Source of the DNA: Myxococcota bacterium | GTDB lineage: Bacteria > Myxococcota_C > UBA6777 | DNA length: 47,436 bases | Direction of reading: 5' to 3' | NCBI GenBank assembly: GCA_023150835.1 | Contig: JAKLKB010000037.1 | Location: 1-47,436 of the forward strand | In this document: positions 1 through 9,307 of the stretch, one piece after another | How the letters are laid out: each line of letters starts with the position of its first letter | How positions within the stretch are numbered: the first letter of the stretch is position 1 | Translations under genes and position numbers: made by a program | Notes under the pieces: model-generated | The model's database searches: none | The model's input: the letters and a program-made list of their open reading frames with translations, nothing else | What the model was told of the DNA's origin: nothing

Positions 1-42
1 TACGTACTCTCCTTTGTGTACACATCATTCGGATATCGTATA
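1..42 (+). repeat. Family-1 dispersed repeat, copy A (right part only)
   Basis: The segment ends in GGATATCGTATA and carries TTTGTGTACACATC before it. This matches the right-hand part of the roughly 113-bp repeat seen complete at 11887, 27526, 31378, 41013 and 43793. The left part lies beyond the window edge. Confidence 0.7.
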
Positions 43-128
43 AGGTACCTCACGGGCGACGTTTTTGATCGAGTGGGTCCGTTCAAACCAACGCCATGAG
101 AGAGGTATCAAGAGGTAACACTTCTCAG

Positions 129-209
129 CGAGGGCAACCATGTGTGGTTGCCCCTACGTGTTGGAAATCACATGGTGTTTTGTAGGGGCAGGCCCCGTGC
201 CTGCCCTCG
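129..209. repeat. REP-like pair of inverted GC-rich hairpins
   Basis: Two palindromes face each other. The first (129-158) has arms GGGCAACCA and TGGTTGCCC. The second (182-209) has arms GGGCAGGC and GCCTGCCC. The first reads CGAGGGCA...GCCCCTACG and the second GTAGGGGCA...GCCCTCG, so they are inverted copies of one unit, as in bacterial BIMEs. The GTAGGGGCAG core also occurs inside the family-1 repeats. The rest of 1-597 (about 210-597) shows no supported gene; long open frames there have no ribosome-binding site and non-protein-like composition. Confidence 0.65.
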
Positions 210-597
210 ACCTGTTGCGTCGGTGACCTCTTCATCGCTATCTGTTTTGAACGAACCCCCGAGAGTTTTCGTTGTTTTCTTCAACTGTCATGTCGCGAGA
301 CGTTCCTCTGAGACCTCTCATGTCAAGGGCAAACAAGCCATGAAGCCCGAGGATACCACGTTTTTAAAAAAAGACCTCAAAACACAACATGAGCCCGTGC
401 TGTTTGTCTTGCGTGACCAAAACTCTCGCAGCATTCACGACTCCTTCCCGTGGTCTTCACATCTTTCTCGTCTTGACTTGTTCTATTGCAGTGTACTAGG
501 TACGATCGACGCTCGAACATCACGCATCTGCGCCGTTTCGTCAACCCAAGCCTTCAAAAGACCGTACCACCGAGCCAATCACTCACAGGAGTTTTCG

Positions 598-1119
598 ATG
601 ACCGCAAATCGCGCCTATCCCGCTCGTCTCTCTCTCTCGCGCCTTGGCTCGCTTCGCCGCTGCGTTTGGCCTCTTGGCCTGTTCGCGATCTTGCTGCTGC
701 ACGCTTGCGCCCCCAAACTGTATGCCCGCTTCAGCTTCAATCAGGCCAACAACGATATCCCCGTCGCCGAAGGCAACGTTGCCCTTCCTACGGGCGAAAG
801 CATCGACATCAACGAGATCTTAAAGAAAGAAAACAAAAAGCCTGAAAAGGTCGCGGTCACGCGGATCTTCGGGGTCTACTTGTTGACCGCAGAGGGATTC
901 CAACACGTTTGGCAGCTTCAACCCGCAGGACGCGAAGAAGCCACCTACACTCCGCTCACCCTCCCCAACACCAAGACCATCACAAGTCCCAAGTTCAGCC
1001 ACAGCACTACTCACAACTGCGCAACCCTCGAAGTCACCGAAGGTACTAACGCTGTGCGTTGGCAGATCCACGCATCCGGAAGCATCGACAAGACGTGTAG
1101 CGACACTTCAACGAAATAA
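598..1119 (+). CDS. Small lipoprotein of unknown function
   Basis: A 173-residue protein. The reading frame stays open upstream to 142, but the start at 598 is preceded by AGGAG at 587-591 and opens directly onto a type II signal sequence: a basic n-region, a hydrophobic stretch near residues 23-34, and Cys37 in LLHAC as the probable lipidated residue. The mature part holds a short charged segment (KKENKKPEK) and one beta-rich domain with two Cys residues near its C-terminus. No family was recognised. The next gene starts 40 bp downstream on the same strand, so the two may be co-transcribed and both act at the envelope. Confidence 0.8.
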   Translation: MTANRAYPARLSLSRLGSLRRCVWPLGLFAILLLHACAPKLYARFSFNQANNDIPVAEGNVALPTGESIDINEILKKENKKPEKVAVTRIFGVYLLTAEGFQHVWQLQPAGREEATYTPLTLPNTKTITSPKFSHSTTHNCATLEVTEGTNAVRWQIHASGSIDKTCSDTSTK

Positions 1120-1159
1120 CGTTTCGCACAACCTTACTCTTTGAGCAAAAGGACACACC

Positions 1160-2716
1160 ATGTCTCCAACTCTCCGAACCTTCCGCATATTTTCGTTGGC
1201 TACGGGTTGCCTGATCGCGCTGTTAGCGACACCCGCCCAAGCCAACCTCGATCAACTCCAACAAGAAGCCCAAACGATGGAAAAACAACGCGATTGCGAA
1301 GGGGCTTACAAAAAATACGAAGAGATGCAAACGCAGCTTCGCAGCGGCCCGAAAAATCGCAGTTCGCTGAACTTGTTGGCGCTGACGGCCACCAAAATGG
1401 CCCGTCTCAAGGGCTGTTATGAAAAGTGCAACCCCACTCCCGAAGAAAAAGCCAACCTCGACAAGATCAACGAATACGAGAGCAAAAGCCAATACAAGCG
1501 CGCCCATCGGATGATCTTGCGGATGCTACGGGGCAAAAACCCCCGTTGTACGACTTGGCGCGCAGCCCTCGAAAAGCGCGATGCCCTTTCCGCCAAGCTG
1601 CCCCGCACCAGCCGCGCCAAAGCCGCTGCTGTGGACCCTTGCGCAATGGAAGACAACACGCGCACCTCGCTGTCTGAACTCAAAAGCCGTATCAACGCTT
1701 TGGAAACCAAACTGGCCAACCTTGAAAAACCACTCGAACTCCCCGCACCACCCGATCCGCCCAAATGGGCCCGCACTGATCGCCAAAAGCGTTGGTGGCT
1801 CCAACGTTGGAAAAAGCGCAAGATCCGTGAGATGCAAAAAAAACAAGGCGCACACCAAACCGAACGCCTTCAACAGATCCTCGCGTCCTACCGACAGATC
1901 AACCAATACCGCGAGCAACTCTTTAACTGGCGCGAGTCCTTCCAAGATTGCGATGAGGTCTACACCGATCTCAAAAACCAAAGCAACTCCCTGCGCAAAA
2001 CCCAAGATCGCGCCCATGAAGCCGTCGTCTCGCTTTATGACAGCCGCATCAAACGCATCAGCGGCTCGATGAACTGGTACGCCAGCCAATACCGCAAAAG
2101 CCAAAACAACAAAAACACCGACAACAACACCATCCAATCCCTGCGCCAAACACTCCAAGATCAACGCGAACTCCTCGACAACGTCACGCAAGATCTTGTG
2201 ACACTTTCCACGCTGCTCGTCTTCAAGCCCGAAAAAGGCCAAGAAGGCTCGTTGCTCAACACCAGCCTTTCTTCCATGCAAAAACTGATGGGCAACCAAG
2301 GCGACCTACTCAAGGCCATGCGCGAACGCTACCCCCAGTACATGAACTCCAACCAAGGCCGTCTCGCTCTTCAACGACACATCTCCACCCTTGAGCGCTT
2401 TGAGAAAGTCCTTGAACGCTTCCAAGGACAACAAGGCGGCCAAAAGTCCGAAGAAGTCGAAAAGACCCTCCAAGCCGTCCGCTCGTCGATCTTGTTGTTT
2501 GAAAAGGCCGAAGAAGGCGTCGCGAAAGCCACAGCCAACGCTCCAAATACCCCGACTAGCGGCGTGATGCAAGCCTCGACATCAGGTGGAGGCGACAACG
2601 CTCCCGCCCAACGCTCTCCTTGGGGATGGATCTTGTTGATCAGCGGAATGCTCCTTGGGATCGGCGCATTCGGCTATCTACTTTACGAACGCCGAAAACA
2701 ACAACGCTCTTTCTAG
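1160..2716 (+). CDS. Exported coiled-coil protein with C-terminal membrane anchor
   Basis: A 518-residue protein with AAAAGGA at 1147-1153 six bases before the ATG. A signal peptide ends near ATPAQA (residues 24-29). The body is almost entirely alpha-helical, rich in Q, K, R and E, with heptad-like stretches around residues 165-215 and 330-470. Before the end is a short T/S/G/N-rich linker and one transmembrane helix (about residues 489-510, WGWILLISGMLLGIGAFGYLL) followed by a basic tail, RRKQQ. This topology places the coiled-coil in the periplasm with a short cytoplasmic tail. The first 70 residues after the signal could be a TPR-like helical pair. No named family was recognised. Confidence 0.85.
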   Translation: MSPTLRTFRIFSLATGCLIALLATPAQANLDQLQQEAQTMEKQRDCEGAYKKYEEMQTQLRSGPKNRSSLNLLALTATKMARLKGCYEKCNPTPEEKANLDKINEYESKSQYKRAHRMILRMLRGKNPRCTTWRAALEKRDALSAKLPRTSRAKAAAVDPCAMEDNTRTSLSELKSRINALETKLANLEKPLELPAPPDPPKWARTDRQKRWWLQRWKKRKIREMQKKQGAHQTERLQQILASYRQINQYREQLFNWRESFQDCDEVYTDLKNQSNSLRKTQDRAHEAVVSLYDSRIKRISGSMNWYASQYRKSQNNKNTDNNTIQSLRQTLQDQRELLDNVTQDLVTLSTLLVFKPEKGQEGSLLNTSLSSMQKLMGNQGDLLKAMRERYPQYMNSNQGRLALQRHISTLERFEKVLERFQGQQGGQKSEEVEKTLQAVRSSILLFEKAEEGVAKATANAPNTPTSGVMQASTSGGGDNAPAQRSPWGWILLISGMLLGIGAFGYLLYERRKQQRSF

Positions 2717-3004
2717 CCGTCACGTTGCTTCCAGCCATTTGCTGATTGTTTCGTGCGCGGATCGTTTGGCAGTTTTCTGATCGTTTCGAGCCGTCGGCTG
2801 AAGGTCTGCGATCGCAGCACGCCCTCCCACAACGAACGCGATACTCCCTCCCGACAAGATGCGCCCCCCCTCTGTTTGTTTCGGTCGCAAACCCTTCCGA
2901 AAACAAGCCTCTGCCACAACACTTGCACTTTTCTAGACGCCTCCCCAAGATTTTTGGCATGATAGGGCCACTTTGCTGCGTCCAACGATAGAGTGCCTCG
3001 CGCT

Positions 3005-3102
3005 CTCGTTGAGGCAGCGGATCTCTCGCGTCCGTTGTCTCGTTGAGGCAGCGGATCTCCCGCGTCCGTTGTCTCGTTGAGGCAGCGGATCTCTCGCGTC
3101 CT
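3005..3102. repeat. Three 34-bp tandem repeats in the 2717-3192 gap
   Basis: Units begin at 3005, 3039 and 3073, each opening CTCGTTGAGGCAGCGGATCT; the third is slightly shorter. They lie in a 476-bp gap that I read as non-coding. Open frames across the gap on the minus strand merely translate the repeat and are considered spurious. The gap also has the leader of the next gene, with AAAAGGAG close to 3180-3187. Confidence 0.85.
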
Positions 3103-3192
3103 TTGAGAACAAAGAAATCCTCTGTTGAGGGACTGCGCTGAGCAGGTGTTGAAAATCTGCCCACGAAGACGTCGCAGCGAAAAGGAGTCCGT

Positions 3193-4479
3193 ATGCGTGC
3201 TATCCACCAACAACACCACAACCGACCCTCCCCTTTGATTGTGTTGTTTTGGGTCTGTTGTTTTGGGTTGGGCCTTCCTTGGTTGGGCTTTGAGGGACGT
3301 TGGATCACAAACACAGCCCACGCTCAATCCGCCCAAAAGAAAGCCTACACGTCCCAAAAGCGGCACACACGGCGCATCGCACGCGCACAAACACCCCACC
3401 GACCGCTTCCTTACAAAAGGTATGCAGCCAAACGCTACAAAGCGCGAAACAAAGCCAAGCGCCGATACAGCCGTCGATACAGCCGTCGATACAGCCGTCG
3501 GTACAGCCGCCGATACAGCCGTCAGGTCTCCAGACGGGTCGCGGTACTTTCCCACGCTCCGGGCGGCCCACGGACCGCGTTTTGCGCGCAGCTTTTGCGC
3601 CGCGAAACAGCCCTCGCTTATGTCAAGTCTGATCGCCCCTTGCAAACGAGCCTTCGCTTGTATATCGGGCATCTGCGAAGCTGCGGTTGGTTGCGGCCTC
3701 AAGAACAAGCCCGCGTGTTTGTCTTCGATCATCGAGGCCGCCAACTCGCCAATATCCAAGCCCAACACAAAACCTCCGCAGCAAGCCTGATTAAACCCTT
3801 TGTGATGTTCGCTGCGTACGACAAAGCTCACCGTCAAGGTATCGCGCCTCATCGCTTTCCAGCAGCACTCCAGATCCAGATCGACCGCATGATGCGCGTG
3901 AGCAGCAACAGCGCCACCAATACGATGATCCGTTATGTCGGCGATGGCAGCGCCCAAAAAGGGTTTCAACGCATCCATCAATTGTTGAGACGCCACGGGA
4001 TGAAACATACGCAGCTTGTGGAGTTGATCCCCCGCAATGGCCGAACGTACCGCAACACCACAACCGCCCAAGATCTCAACACCCTGCTTTCCATGATATA
4101 CCGACGACGCGCTGTATCCGCAGCGTACTCGGGCCTGATGCTGCGTGTCATGCTATTCAGCCGAGACAATCGAGGGCGTACCCCTTATCTACGCAGCCAC
4201 TACCACGTCACCGCCGCCACCAAAACAGGCTACACACGCCGAACCAACGGAGTCGCAGGGATTATCATGGCAGGGCGACGCCTTGGCCGCGCAGCCTACA
4301 ACCTGATCGCCGTCGTCACCCGATCTTCGGGCGCACCCAATGAATGGGTCTGGAAGCGCACATCAAGCCCCATCGTTCGGCGTTTTTCAGAGATGACTTA
4401 CCACTATTACGCCACTGGCGGCGCACAAAAAGCACTCCGCCAAACCAAACGCCGCACACGCATCGCTGGCACTCGCTGA
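3193..4479 (+). CDS. Class A beta-lactamase-like serine hydrolase, exported
   Basis: A 428-residue protein. An N-terminal hydrophobic segment ends near THAQS (signal peptide or anchor). A very basic linker follows, including five RRYS repeats (about residues 90-109). The catalytic domain (about residues 125-410) has the three motifs of the serine beta-lactamase/D-Ala-D-Ala peptidase fold in order: Ser198-x-x-Lys201 (SLIK), Ser237-x-Asn239 in SSNSATN, and Lys344-Thr-Gly346 (KTGYT). These match the Beta-lactamase2 family. SDN is changed to SSN and no clear omega-loop ExxLN was seen, so a peptidoglycan or peptide hydrolase role is at least as likely as antibiotic resistance. The polybasic linker may bind anionic wall or envelope polymers (inference). 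Confidence 0.85.
   Translation: MRAIHQQHHNRPSPLIVLFWVCCFGLGLPWLGFEGRWITNTAHAQSAQKKAYTSQKRHTRRIARAQTPHRPLPYKRYAAKRYKARNKAKRRYSRRYSRRYSRRYSRRYSRQVSRRVAVLSHAPGGPRTAFCAQLLRRETALAYVKSDRPLQTSLRLYIGHLRSCGWLRPQEQARVFVFDHRGRQLANIQAQHKTSAASLIKPFVMFAAYDKAHRQGIAPHRFPAALQIQIDRMMRVSSNSATNTMIRYVGDGSAQKGFQRIHQLLRRHGMKHTQLVELIPRNGRTYRNTTTAQDLNTLLSMIYRRRAVSAAYSGLMLRVMLFSRDNRGRTPYLRSHYHVTAATKTGYTRRTNGVAGIIMAGRRLGRAAYNLIAVVTRSSGAPNEWVWKRTSSPIVRRFSEMTYHYYATGGAQKALRQTKRRTRIAGTR
3460..3519 (+). repeat. Five in-frame 12-bp repeats encoding RRYS
   Basis: Units of the form CGTCGATACAGC (variants CGCCGATACAGC and CGTCGGTACAGC) run head to tail inside the serine hydrolase gene. Each encodes Arg-Arg-Tyr-Ser, so copy-number change would lengthen or shorten the linker without shifting the frame. 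Confidence 0.9.
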
Positions 4480-4676
4480 TCCACTTTTGTTCACCCAACA
4501 CGCCCAATACACCGCCCCCCTCGAACTCTTCTTTTCCACATTGCAACCATTTTGCAGCACAACCCGATAACTCGATCCTCTGGCCTTGACCAAGGCGCAA
4601 AAGCAGCGCATCCTCAGCGGCTTCGTTCTGCGGCCTTTTTTGTCGACGGCATACGTCTTCTTTGGAGAATGATCGA

Positions 4677-6830
4677 ATGCGAAAAAATCTCTTGTTTGGG
4701 TGGCCTTTGTGGCTGTTGTGCGGCCTTGTTGTGTGGAGCGCCGAAGGGTGCGGGGGCGACTCTCAATGCAGTAGCAACGCCGATTGTCAAGGAGGTAAGA
4801 TCTGCCGCCAAACCAACGGCAAAGGCGTTTGCGTCGATCCAAACGCCAGCCCATGCCAATCCAAAACGGATTGCACCGCTCCCCAAGCGCAATGCGATCT
4901 TCTCCGAAACGTCTGCGTCGGATGTCTCGATGACAGCCATTGTTCGGGAACCAAGCTCTGCAAAAACAAAGTCTGCGCCGAACCCAACGCATGCCAATCC
5001 AATAACGATTGTGCCGCTCCTACGGGGGTTTGCTCTTTTGCCCTCGGAAAGTGCGTTGGATGCGTCGGAAACAACGACTGCGCCAACGGCCAAGTCTGCA
5101 CAAACAGCCAATGCACTTCACCTCCAGCCGAAACCACCGCCGAATCCACCTCCGAAGCTCAAACTGAACCACAGACCGAGCCTCTAGCAGAAGCTCAAGC
5201 CGAACCCCTCTCGGAGCCTCAAACTGAACCACAGGCCGAACCCCAAGCCGAACCCACGCCCGAGCCACAGGCCGAACCCACTCCTGAGCCGCAGACCGAG
5301 CCGCAGGCCGAGCCAACGCCCGAAACTACCGCAGAGATCATCCCCGAAGCAGGTCCTGAGTCCGAGATGATCTCAGAGCCCACTTCCGAAGCAGGTCCTG
5401 AGTCCGAGATGATCTCAGAGCCCACTTCCGAAGCAGGTCCTGAGTCCGAGCCGATCGCCGAGATCACTTCCGAAGCAGGTCCTGAGTCCGAGCCGATCGC
5501 CGAGATCACCCCCGAACAGCCGCCTTGCACACCCGGCAGCGTGGGTTGTGCCTGTGCGACAGGAAGCCAATGTACAGCAGGGGCCGTCTGCGTCGCGCTT
5601 GGAAGCGGCCAAGGCGAGTTCTGCTACCAAGACTGCACACAAAACCGAGGATCTTGCGCTGTGAATGTGGACGGGCGAACCACTTGCATCGACTTCGCAA
5701 CCGATGGGCAAGGCAACACCATCGCCGTTTGTTTGAAAGAGGTTCTCAAAAACCAAACCTGCGATCTTGCCCAAGGCACCTTGTGCAAACGCAATCAATC
5801 ACCCGCGCTCTATTGCAGCCAAACGCTTGCGCCCAAAACCTGCCTAGAAGCTCAGGTCCAAACCACCGTAGGAGCCGATTGCAACGACCCCAACAACAGC
5901 ACCGAACCGATCAAGATCTGCGATCCCCAAAAACAAAGCGACGGGACGTATCTTGTGTGCCGCAACCAAAAGTGCGCCAAAGAACAACCCGCCGCCCGCC
6001 ACGGTGCTTGTGGTGGAAACAACCCTGTCTGCGATGTCGCGGATACCTGCTTGCAGCTTTCCCAAGACGCCCCGGCCTATTGCTTTGAACGCTGCACCAC
6101 CCCGGGACAACCTTGTGCAAACGGCAAAGGCAACTGTGAATCCATCCAAGCGGGCGGCGGCGCTTGTGTGTACGGAGACGCCAAAGAAGACGAGCTTTGC
6201 GGCCCGATCGCCAATACTCCGACGCGCTACGATGTGGCCAAAGTCTGTGGGACCGGACTCACCTGCATCTCCTTTGACAGCAATACGATCGTGGGAGCTT
6301 GTTTACGCAGCGTGTCGGGCTGCACGCCTTCGACGATCTGCGGAACAGGACGCACCTGTCTTCCCCTTCAATCGGGCGGAGCCGTTTGTGGAAAACAATG
6401 CACCACCACCGCCTCCTGCGGAACAAACTTCACTTGCGCCTCGCTTGGCGGCAGCTTTGGCAGCGTCTGTGCGCCCGTAGACAAGGGGGGCATCCTCCCT
6501 TATGGCGCGATCTGCGATCCCCGCAGCGTGCTCGAAACCGCACGTTGCTGCAACGGCTCCCTCCAACAAAGCGCCTGTACTGCGGGCGGGCGTTCCGATT
6601 ATAGCGGACTGTGTTTGCGCCGAGACGCCAACTCGACCTCTGGTTTTTGTTCTGCCGATTGCGATCCGCTGTTTCCCAACTGCCCGCCCTTCGGTGGCTC
6701 TGCGACACGTTGCGTCAGTTCGGGAACAGGCGGCTTTTGCGTCATTCCTTGTACCAGTACAGCCAACTGTCCCACAGGACTTTCTTGTGTCAACCAAACA
6801 GGCATCGGCCAGATCTGCGTCGCCCCCTGA
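4677..6830 (+). CDS. Cys-rich lipoprotein with E/P/T-rich stalk
   Basis: The ATG at 4677 is preferred over a TTG at 4662 because GGAG (4664-4667) then sits nine bases upstream; this gives 717 residues. A signal sequence leads to Cys25 (AEGC), probably lipidated. About residues 30-140 hold three Cys-rich modules with the pattern CxxNxDC...G..C.....C, resembling the short disulphide knots common in myxobacterial surface proteins. About residues 145-285 form a Glu/Pro/Thr/Ala-rich stalk made of TEPQAEP and EAGPESE repeats. The rest is a long Cys-rich region. The likely location is the outer-membrane surface, with the stalk pushing the Cys-rich domains outward (inference). Partners and function are unknown. 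Confidence 0.85.
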   Translation: MRKNLLFGWPLWLLCGLVVWSAEGCGGDSQCSSNADCQGGKICRQTNGKGVCVDPNASPCQSKTDCTAPQAQCDLLRNVCVGCLDDSHCSGTKLCKNKVCAEPNACQSNNDCAAPTGVCSFALGKCVGCVGNNDCANGQVCTNSQCTSPPAETTAESTSEAQTEPQTEPLAEAQAEPLSEPQTEPQAEPQAEPTPEPQAEPTPEPQTEPQAEPTPETTAEIIPEAGPESEMISEPTSEAGPESEMISEPTSEAGPESEPIAEITSEAGPESEPIAEITPEQPPCTPGSVGCACATGSQCTAGAVCVALGSGQGEFCYQDCTQNRGSCAVNVDGRTTCIDFATDGQGNTIAVCLKEVLKNQTCDLAQGTLCKRNQSPALYCSQTLAPKTCLEAQVQTTVGADCNDPNNSTEPIKICDPQKQSDGTYLVCRNQKCAKEQPAARHGACGGNNPVCDVADTCLQLSQDAPAYCFERCTTPGQPCANGKGNCESIQAGGGACVYGDAKEDELCGPIANTPTRYDVAKVCGTGLTCISFDSNTIVGACLRSVSGCTPSTICGTGRTCLPLQSGGAVCGKQCTTTASCGTNFTCASLGGSFGSVCAPVDKGGILPYGAICDPRSVLETARCCNGSLQQSACTAGGRSDYSGLCLRRDANSTSGFCSADCDPLFPNCPPFGGSATRCVSSGTGGFCVIPCTSTANCPTGLSCVNQTGIGQICVAP
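5346..5513 (+). repeat. Four 42-bp tandem repeats encoding EAGPESE units
   Basis: Units begin at 5346, 5388, 5430 and 5472, each starting GAAGCAGGTCCTGAGTCCGA. They encode 14-residue blocks of the type EAGPESExISEPTS or EAGPESEPIAEITS. The first two and the last two are more alike within each pair, suggesting duplication of a two-unit block. Confidence 0.9.
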
Positions 6831-6883
6831 CCCCCCGCCACCCCTTGACACCCCCTGCCCTCCTTGCTTCCGCTCAAAAAAGA

Positions 6884-7981
6884 TCAAAAGATATCGGTGG
6901 TAAAGCTCAAGACAAGGTTGTTGGAGACCTGCCATTTTTCGGTCAACAACGGAGTGCGTTGTGCGCGGAAAATATAGTTCAAGGCAGCCCACTTCGATAG
7001 GTTCAAGTTGACCTTGAACTGCACGTCTGCATTCAACAGATCAAACCCTTGAAGCGCCGTGGGAACGCTCGTATAGAAGGGCATCATCAACTTGATCAAG
7101 AATGCGTAATCAATGAAGGTATCGAGCTTTCCAGCAAATCCAAGCTTCAGCTCACCACCAAACTGCACAAAGTCCCGAATCTGCTTGAACTCAAGACGTG
7201 GGGTTGCCGCGTCGTCTTGCAACACATACCCTGCCGCCCACGTTTGCTCCGCGCTAAGGTTCAATTCAACCGTCAGCAGCGTGAACTTGTTGCGGAAAGG
7301 CTCCGAGATCAGCCCTACGGACTGACCGAAGGTCAACGGCGCAAACGGCAACGTTAGCGAAAAGGCTTCTTCCTTTTGTAAACTGCGCTGGATCTGTGTG
7401 TTATCGACGTTCAGCAGCGTGATCTCCGCCGCCGCCGCAGGGATATAATTTCCGGGGAAAAGTTGCGTTGTCAGCGTCAATCCCGCCCGAATCCCGAGGT
7501 TGATCGTTTCCACGAATTGATACGAGTAAGAACTTTTGAAATCGAGATTGTCGGCTGTCTTAATAAAAGACTCGATCTGCGGTGTTTTGCTTTGGGTGTG
7601 GATGATCTTGAGCGTGGACTCCCACTTGTGCCGGCCAAAACGCATCAACAAGCCACCATCCAAAACGCCGCCCAAGCTAAAGGTGATCCCGTTTTCGACG
7701 CCCGGCACGTTGTTGCTGCTCGAAAGCGAGATATTGACCCCCAAAGACAACTTCGGAAACCAACCATCTTTGGGCTTTTCAGGCTTTTTCTCGGCGGGCT
7801 TGGTGGTGGGCTTGGTCGCTGCGGTGGTGGTCGGTTTGGTCGCTGCGGTGGTGGTCGGCTGTGTCGTCGGAACAACGGGCTTCTTCGCAGGCGTCGTTTG
7901 TGCAAAAGCAGTTGCGCCGAAAACCATCCATGAAGCACTCAACAAAAACAGGAGTCGCATCCTCTTTTGTACGATAAGCAT
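6884..7981 (-). CDS. Outer-membrane beta-barrel-like protein (DUF3078-type), paralog 2
   Basis: A 365-residue protein. The start at 7981 has AAGGAG eight bases upstream. A signal peptide ends near AFAQ. A low-complexity linker of TTAATKP repeats follows, then KDGWFPKLSLGVNISLSSS and alternating amphipathic strands up to the C-terminal Phe (SFTTDIF), a usual ending for barrel assembly. The DGWxxxLxxGxN(F/I)S opening resembles DUF3078-type barrels, but the assignment is by eye. The neighbouring gene 12 bp upstream is a clear paralog (both have QSVG, NNLVLSFT and DDAAT), so this is a tandem duplication transcribed as one unit. Confidence 0.8.
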   Translation of the reverse strand: MLIVQKRMRLLFLLSASWMVFGATAFAQTTPAKKPVVPTTQPTTTAATKPTTTAATKPTTKPAEKKPEKPKDGWFPKLSLGVNISLSSSNNVPGVENGITFSLGGVLDGGLLMRFGRHKWESTLKIIHTQSKTPQIESFIKTADNLDFKSSYSYQFVETINLGIRAGLTLTTQLFPGNYIPAAAAEITLLNVDNTQIQRSLQKEEAFSLTLPFAPLTFGQSVGLISEPFRNKFTLLTVELNLSAEQTWAAGYVLQDDAATPRLEFKQIRDFVQFGGELKLGFAGKLDTFIDYAFLIKLMMPFYTSVPTALQGFDLLNADVQFKVNLNLSKWAALNYIFRAQRTPLLTEKWQVSNNLVLSFTTDIF

Positions 7982-7993
7982 GGTATGGACTCC

Positions 7994-9037
7994 TTACAGA
8001 ATGTTGATCGTGAAGCTGAGGACGAGGTTGTTGATCACCTGTAGATCAGGCTGGATCAACGGCGCTCGGATCAGGCTGAGGTTGTAATTGATGGAGAGCC
8101 ACTTGGCGACTTTGATTTGAAGTTGCAATACCCCCTTGACATTCAACAAGTCCACGGGCGACTTGCCCGTATCGACGCTGGTGACCAACGGCAACATCAC
8201 TTCTCCAAGCAGTGAGTACGTCAGGATCTTGTTGAATAAGGTTCCGCTCAGTACAAGCTGAAGCTCCAAACCTGCCTGCACATAATCGAACAACTGCGAC
8301 ACTTCAAATGTGGTCGCAGTTGCCGCATCATCCGCAGCGCGCAACCCTCCTTGAACCCATGCTTGACCGGCCCCACCGCCCACTTTGATATCCACATCTA
8401 AAAACGGCTTGCTGTAGGGGTTAAAAGCCACTCCCACCGATTGTTTGAACAACAAAGGCGCAAACGGCTTGGTCAACTGAAACGGGATCTGCGCAAGGGC
8501 TTGAGCGCGACGAACTTCGGCTCCTGTTCGATCCAACACACGGATCTCCGTATTTTCTTCGCGCACCAAAAATCCGTCCAACAGCGCCGTGTTCATCTTG
8601 AGACCGACAAACAGCCCCAGCCACGGCAGTCCCTTAAAACGGTACAAGTACAACGTCTCAAGATCGAGCGCATCCGCTGCTTTGAGAAAAGGCTTCAGGT
8701 TTGGCAGCTTGGTTTGCGTGTGGACCACGTTGATGCTGCTGCGCCACTCGTGGCCGCCATGCGCAAACAACAACGAGCCTTGCACTTGCAGCCCCAAACT
8801 CAGCGTCGTCCCGTCGGGAACCCCCACCACACCGTCACTTTGCGCGAATGAAAAGTTCAAACCCGCCTTTAATTTCGGAAACCAACCATCTTTCTTCGCA
8901 GTCTTTTCAACCTTCAATTTGTCAGGGATATAATCTGCATCTGTTTGGGCAAATCCAAAAGAAGCCCATGACATCGGCAAGATCGCAATCAACATTCCCA
9001 AAAGCACGCGCCACCGCGTTTTCTGCCACTGATTCAC
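7994..9037 (-). CDS. Outer-membrane beta-barrel-like protein (DUF3078-type), paralog 1
   Basis: A 347-residue protein with a GTG start and GGAGG six bases before it. A signal peptide ends near FGFAQ. The mature sequence opens KKDGWFPKLKAGLNFSFAQS and then has the same strand pattern as the next gene, including HTQTKLPN, LTKPFAPLLFKQSVGV and VINNLVLSF. It lacks the long Thr/Ala/Pro linker of its partner and ends in Leu instead of Phe. It is the first gene of a two-gene unit. The 270-bp region upstream (9038-9307) probably holds the promoter; I could not pick out a convincing -35/-10 pair. Confidence 0.8.
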   Translation of the reverse strand: MNQWQKTRWRVLLGMLIAILPMSWASFGFAQTDADYIPDKLKVEKTAKKDGWFPKLKAGLNFSFAQSDGVVGVPDGTTLSLGLQVQGSLLFAHGGHEWRSSINVVHTQTKLPNLKPFLKAADALDLETLYLYRFKGLPWLGLFVGLKMNTALLDGFLVREENTEIRVLDRTGAEVRRAQALAQIPFQLTKPFAPLLFKQSVGVAFNPYSKPFLDVDIKVGGGAGQAWVQGGLRAADDAATATTFEVSQLFDYVQAGLELQLVLSGTLFNKILTYSLLGEVMLPLVTSVDTGKSPVDLLNVKGVLQLQIKVAKWLSINYNLSLIRAPLIQPDLQVINNLVLSFTINIL

Positions 9038-9307
9038 GAAACACCTCCATCCATTCCATCCATCGGGATATGCTTAAAAAATCTCAACATGGGACTCAAA
9101 AAGAGACTCCTTTCTTGGTACTCTGCTGCCGTTTTTTTCTGTGGTGCGAGAGATCGCGCAAAAAAAACATACACAGAGAAAATACCCGTTCTATTTTGAG
9201 GGTATGTGTGGACCATCGATCTCACTGTTGCTGCGGGGAGCAGGCCGATTGCAAAGCCTAGGCCACCCCCGCCACAGCTTTCTGCCTGCGGAGATGGAAC
9301 GGAAGGA

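Noticed and set aside
2713-4071. A 452-codon open frame on the minus strand opposite the serine hydrolase gene
   Set aside because: It translates the 34-bp repeats and the antisense of a gene with clear catalytic motifs; no ribosome-binding site and no protein-like pattern.
4662-4676. TTG at 4662 as start of the Cys-rich lipoprotein
   Set aside because: GGAG at 4664-4667 lies inside that extension and is well placed for the ATG at 4677; the lipoprotein signal sequence begins there.
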